From the NCBI GenBank assembly GCA_964343305.1, contig CAYFJO010000260.1:1-15186 (forward strand): DNA of 15,186 nt, in the 5' to 3' direction. Each line of letters opens with the position of its first letter. The first letter of the stretch is position 1. This document shows positions 14,021-15,186 of this stretch, piece by piece. The notes below the pieces were generated by a model that did not search any database, was not told where the DNA came from, and saw only the letters and a list, made by a program, of their open reading frames with translations. Both the position numbers and the translations under genes were made by a program. This stretch comes from CAYFJO01 sp964343305 (lineage in GTDB: Bacteria > Planctomycetota > Planctomycetia > Pirellulales > Pirellulaceae).

Positions 14021-14935
14021 ATGGCAATCAACGTAACTCCCGGTGAATCCAAAATCGGCTGGATTGGCACAGGCGTCATGGGCTCCAGCATGTGCGGTCA
14101 CTTGATGGACGCCGGATTTTCGGCCACGGTCTTTACGCGCACCAAGAGCAAAGCCGACGCCTTAATAGACAAAGGCGCGAATTGGGCCGACAGCCCCAAA
14201 GCCGTCGCCGAGCAAAGTGATGTGATCTTCGCCATCGTCGGATTTCCACAAGATGTTCGCGAAGTTTTCCTGGGGGACGACGGAGCACTGGCCGGCAGCA
14301 AGTCTGGCAACATCCTGGTCGACATGACCACCAGTGAACCATCGCTCGCAATCGAAATCGCCGCGGCGGCCAAAGCGCAAGGAATCCAAAGCGTCGATGC
14401 CCCCGTGTCTGGTGGCGACGTCGGCGCAAAGGAAGCTCGGTTGTCGATCATGATTGGCGGCGACAAGGACGCGGTCGATGCGCTGCAACCTTGCTGGGAC
14501 GCGATGGGCAAAACGATCGTCCATCAAGGCGGACCCGGCGCGGGCCAACACACCAAAATGGTCAACCAAACGCTGATCGCGAGCAATATGATTGGCGTTT
14601 GCGAAGCCCTGTTGTACGGCTACAAAGCAGGGCTCGATCTGCCGACGGTCATGCAATCGGTTTCAACCGGCGCGGCTGGAAGCTGGTCACTGTCCAACCT
14701 CGGCCCACGCATCATCGACAACAATTTCGATCCCGGATTCTTTGTCGAGCATTTCATCAAAGACATGAGCATCGCCCTTGCGGAAGCAAAACAGCTCGGC
14801 CTCTCACTTCCTGGCCTGGCCCTCGCACATCAACTCTACCTCGCACTGCAAGCCCAAGGCCACGGCCGTGACGGCACGCATGCTTTGCAACTTGCACTTG
14901 CCTCACTGGCTAATGTAGACTGGAAGAATCGATAG
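14021..14935 (+). CDS. NAD(P)-dependent oxidoreductase, 3-hydroxyisobutyrate dehydrogenase family
   Basis: This 304-residue cytoplasmic beta-hydroxyacid dehydrogenase has the family's usual length. The Rossmann dinucleotide motif is GWIGTGVMG (13-21). The strand-2 end VFTRTKSKA (37-45) has Arg/Thr/Lys rather than an acidic residue, which leans toward NADP(H). The substrate-binding DAPVSGG is at 126-132. The catalytic Lys179 lies in GAGQHTKMVNQ with Asn182 nearby. KDMSIALAEA (247-256) matches the C-terminal helical domain's conserved KD pair. Relatives oxidise or reduce 3-hydroxyisobutyrate, tartronate semialdehyde, succinic semialdehyde/4-hydroxybutyrate and similar small acids; I cannot choose between these, so no symbol is given. 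The ATG at 14021 has GAGGA about nine bases upstream. No pathway partners lie nearby, so context does not identify the substrate. Confidence 0.9.
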   Translation: MAINVTPGESKIGWIGTGVMGSSMCGHLMDAGFSATVFTRTKSKADALIDKGANWADSPKAVAEQSDVIFAIVGFPQDVREVFLGDDGALAGSKSGNILVDMTTSEPSLAIEIAAAAKAQGIQSVDAPVSGGDVGAKEARLSIMIGGDKDAVDALQPCWDAMGKTIVHQGGPGAGQHTKMVNQTLIASNMIGVCEALLYGYKAGLDLPTVMQSVSTGAAGSWSLSNLGPRIIDNNFDPGFFVEHFIKDMSIALAEAKQLGLSLPGLALAHQLYLALQAQGHGRDGTHALQLALASLANVDWKNR

Positions 14936-14962
14936 AATGCAACCGTTTTAGAAGATCATTCC

Positions 14963-15178
14963 ATGTCTGCTCACCACACAACTGCCGTCGTTCGCGAAGA
15001 TGGATGTGTGGTGCTGGACCAAGTTCCGTTTCAAAGCGGCGACAAAGTGGATGTTCTGGTTTACAAGTCGAAGCGAAGCGAAGGGAAACAGGCGCGATAT
15101 CCACTGCACGGCACGCCGGTACGTTTTGACCATCCGACGGCCCCGGTTTGTGAGGAGGATTGGGAGTCGGCCAAGTGA
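14963..15178 (+). CDS. Small VapB-like antitoxin candidate
   Basis: This 71-residue protein has an N-terminal beta-rich segment, HTTAVVREDGCVVLDQVPFQ followed by SGDKVDVLVY, in the style of SpoVT/AbrB-related or DUF2281-like antitoxins. Its C-terminal tail, YPLHGTPVRFDHPTAPVCEEDWESAK, resembles the toxin-wrapping ends I know from VapB-type antitoxins (PLRGTP...DDP..P....DW). Its TGA stop overlaps a GTG that opens the next reading frame, as in toxin-antitoxin operons. AGAAG lies ahead of the ATG. Antitoxins of this kind neutralise the toxin and repress their own promoter. The assignment rests on pattern memory and gene order, so treat it as probable rather than firm. Confidence 0.6.
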   Translation: MSAHHTTAVVREDGCVVLDQVPFQSGDKVDVLVYKSKRSEGKQARYPLHGTPVRFDHPTAPVCEEDWESAK

Positions 15179-15186
15179 TTGTGCTC
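15175..15186 (+). CDS. First codons of a possible PIN-domain toxin, cut off by the window end
   Basis: GTG ATT GTG CTC at 15175-15186 would begin a protein reading M-I-V-L, the way many VapC-type PIN ribonucleases start (MIVLDTH...). GGGAG at 15162-15166 gives an eight-base Shine-Dalgarno spacing, and the start overlaps the antitoxin stop by four bases (GTGA). Only four codons are visible, so the identity is inferred from context. Confidence 0.4.

Overview
The window looks like chromosomal DNA of a planctomycete, probably of the Pirellulales type. This is inferred from protein modules I associate with that phylum: the N-terminal 'FDPYHEWLGI...NHYRLLGI' J-like module and the 'KHRCLIKRDWNGGL' module of the first protein, the DUF1559-type C-terminus of an Asp-rich lipoprotein, and a GGACGGATT/AATCCGTCC palindrome between genes. 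There are no rRNAs, tRNAs, CRISPR arrays, transposases or phage genes. Coding density is high, and I see no frameshifts.

Layout. (1) 1-217 holds a hairpin and a good promoter for a large membrane-anchored LamG-type protein (218-3556), which ends at an intrinsic terminator. (2) bioA, the DAPA aminotransferase of biotin synthesis, lies on the minus strand (3658-5043). It diverges from a queD/PTPS-family gene (5135-5536), and a perfect 12-bp palindrome sits between them. (3) 5537-5932 is a non-coding stretch rich in hairpins and short repeats. (4) 5933-9915 is a three-gene operon: a MotA/TolQ/ExbB-type channel protein with a long helical C-terminal tail, followed by two single-pass coiled-coil proteins built like TolR/MotB. 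The two B-like proteins share an alignable membrane helix, but only the second has the membrane Asp expected of a proton-driven stator; the first has Ala there. (5) A convergent minus-strand lipoprotein (9934-12078) carries long Asp/Ser-rich stretches and a DUF1559-like C-terminus. (6) floA (flotillin-like) is followed by a small unrecognised protein. (7) A 3-hydroxyisobutyrate-dehydrogenase-family oxidoreductase comes next. (8) The window ends in what looks like the antitoxin and first four codons of a VapBC-type toxin-antitoxin pair.

The best candidate for something undescribed is the 5933-9915 operon, read as an ion-driven 5:2-type motor with a possible heterodimeric B subunit (one Asp-bearing, one Asp-less). 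It has no Zorya effector genes and no gliding or Tol-Pal genes beside it. Envelope-related genes surround it (LamG membrane protein, lipoprotein, FloA), but a joint function is only conjecture. Secondary items are the dispersed palindromes, the repeated AAACTTTGCCGRTTA motif, and a perfect 10-bp hairpin inside a linker-coding region.
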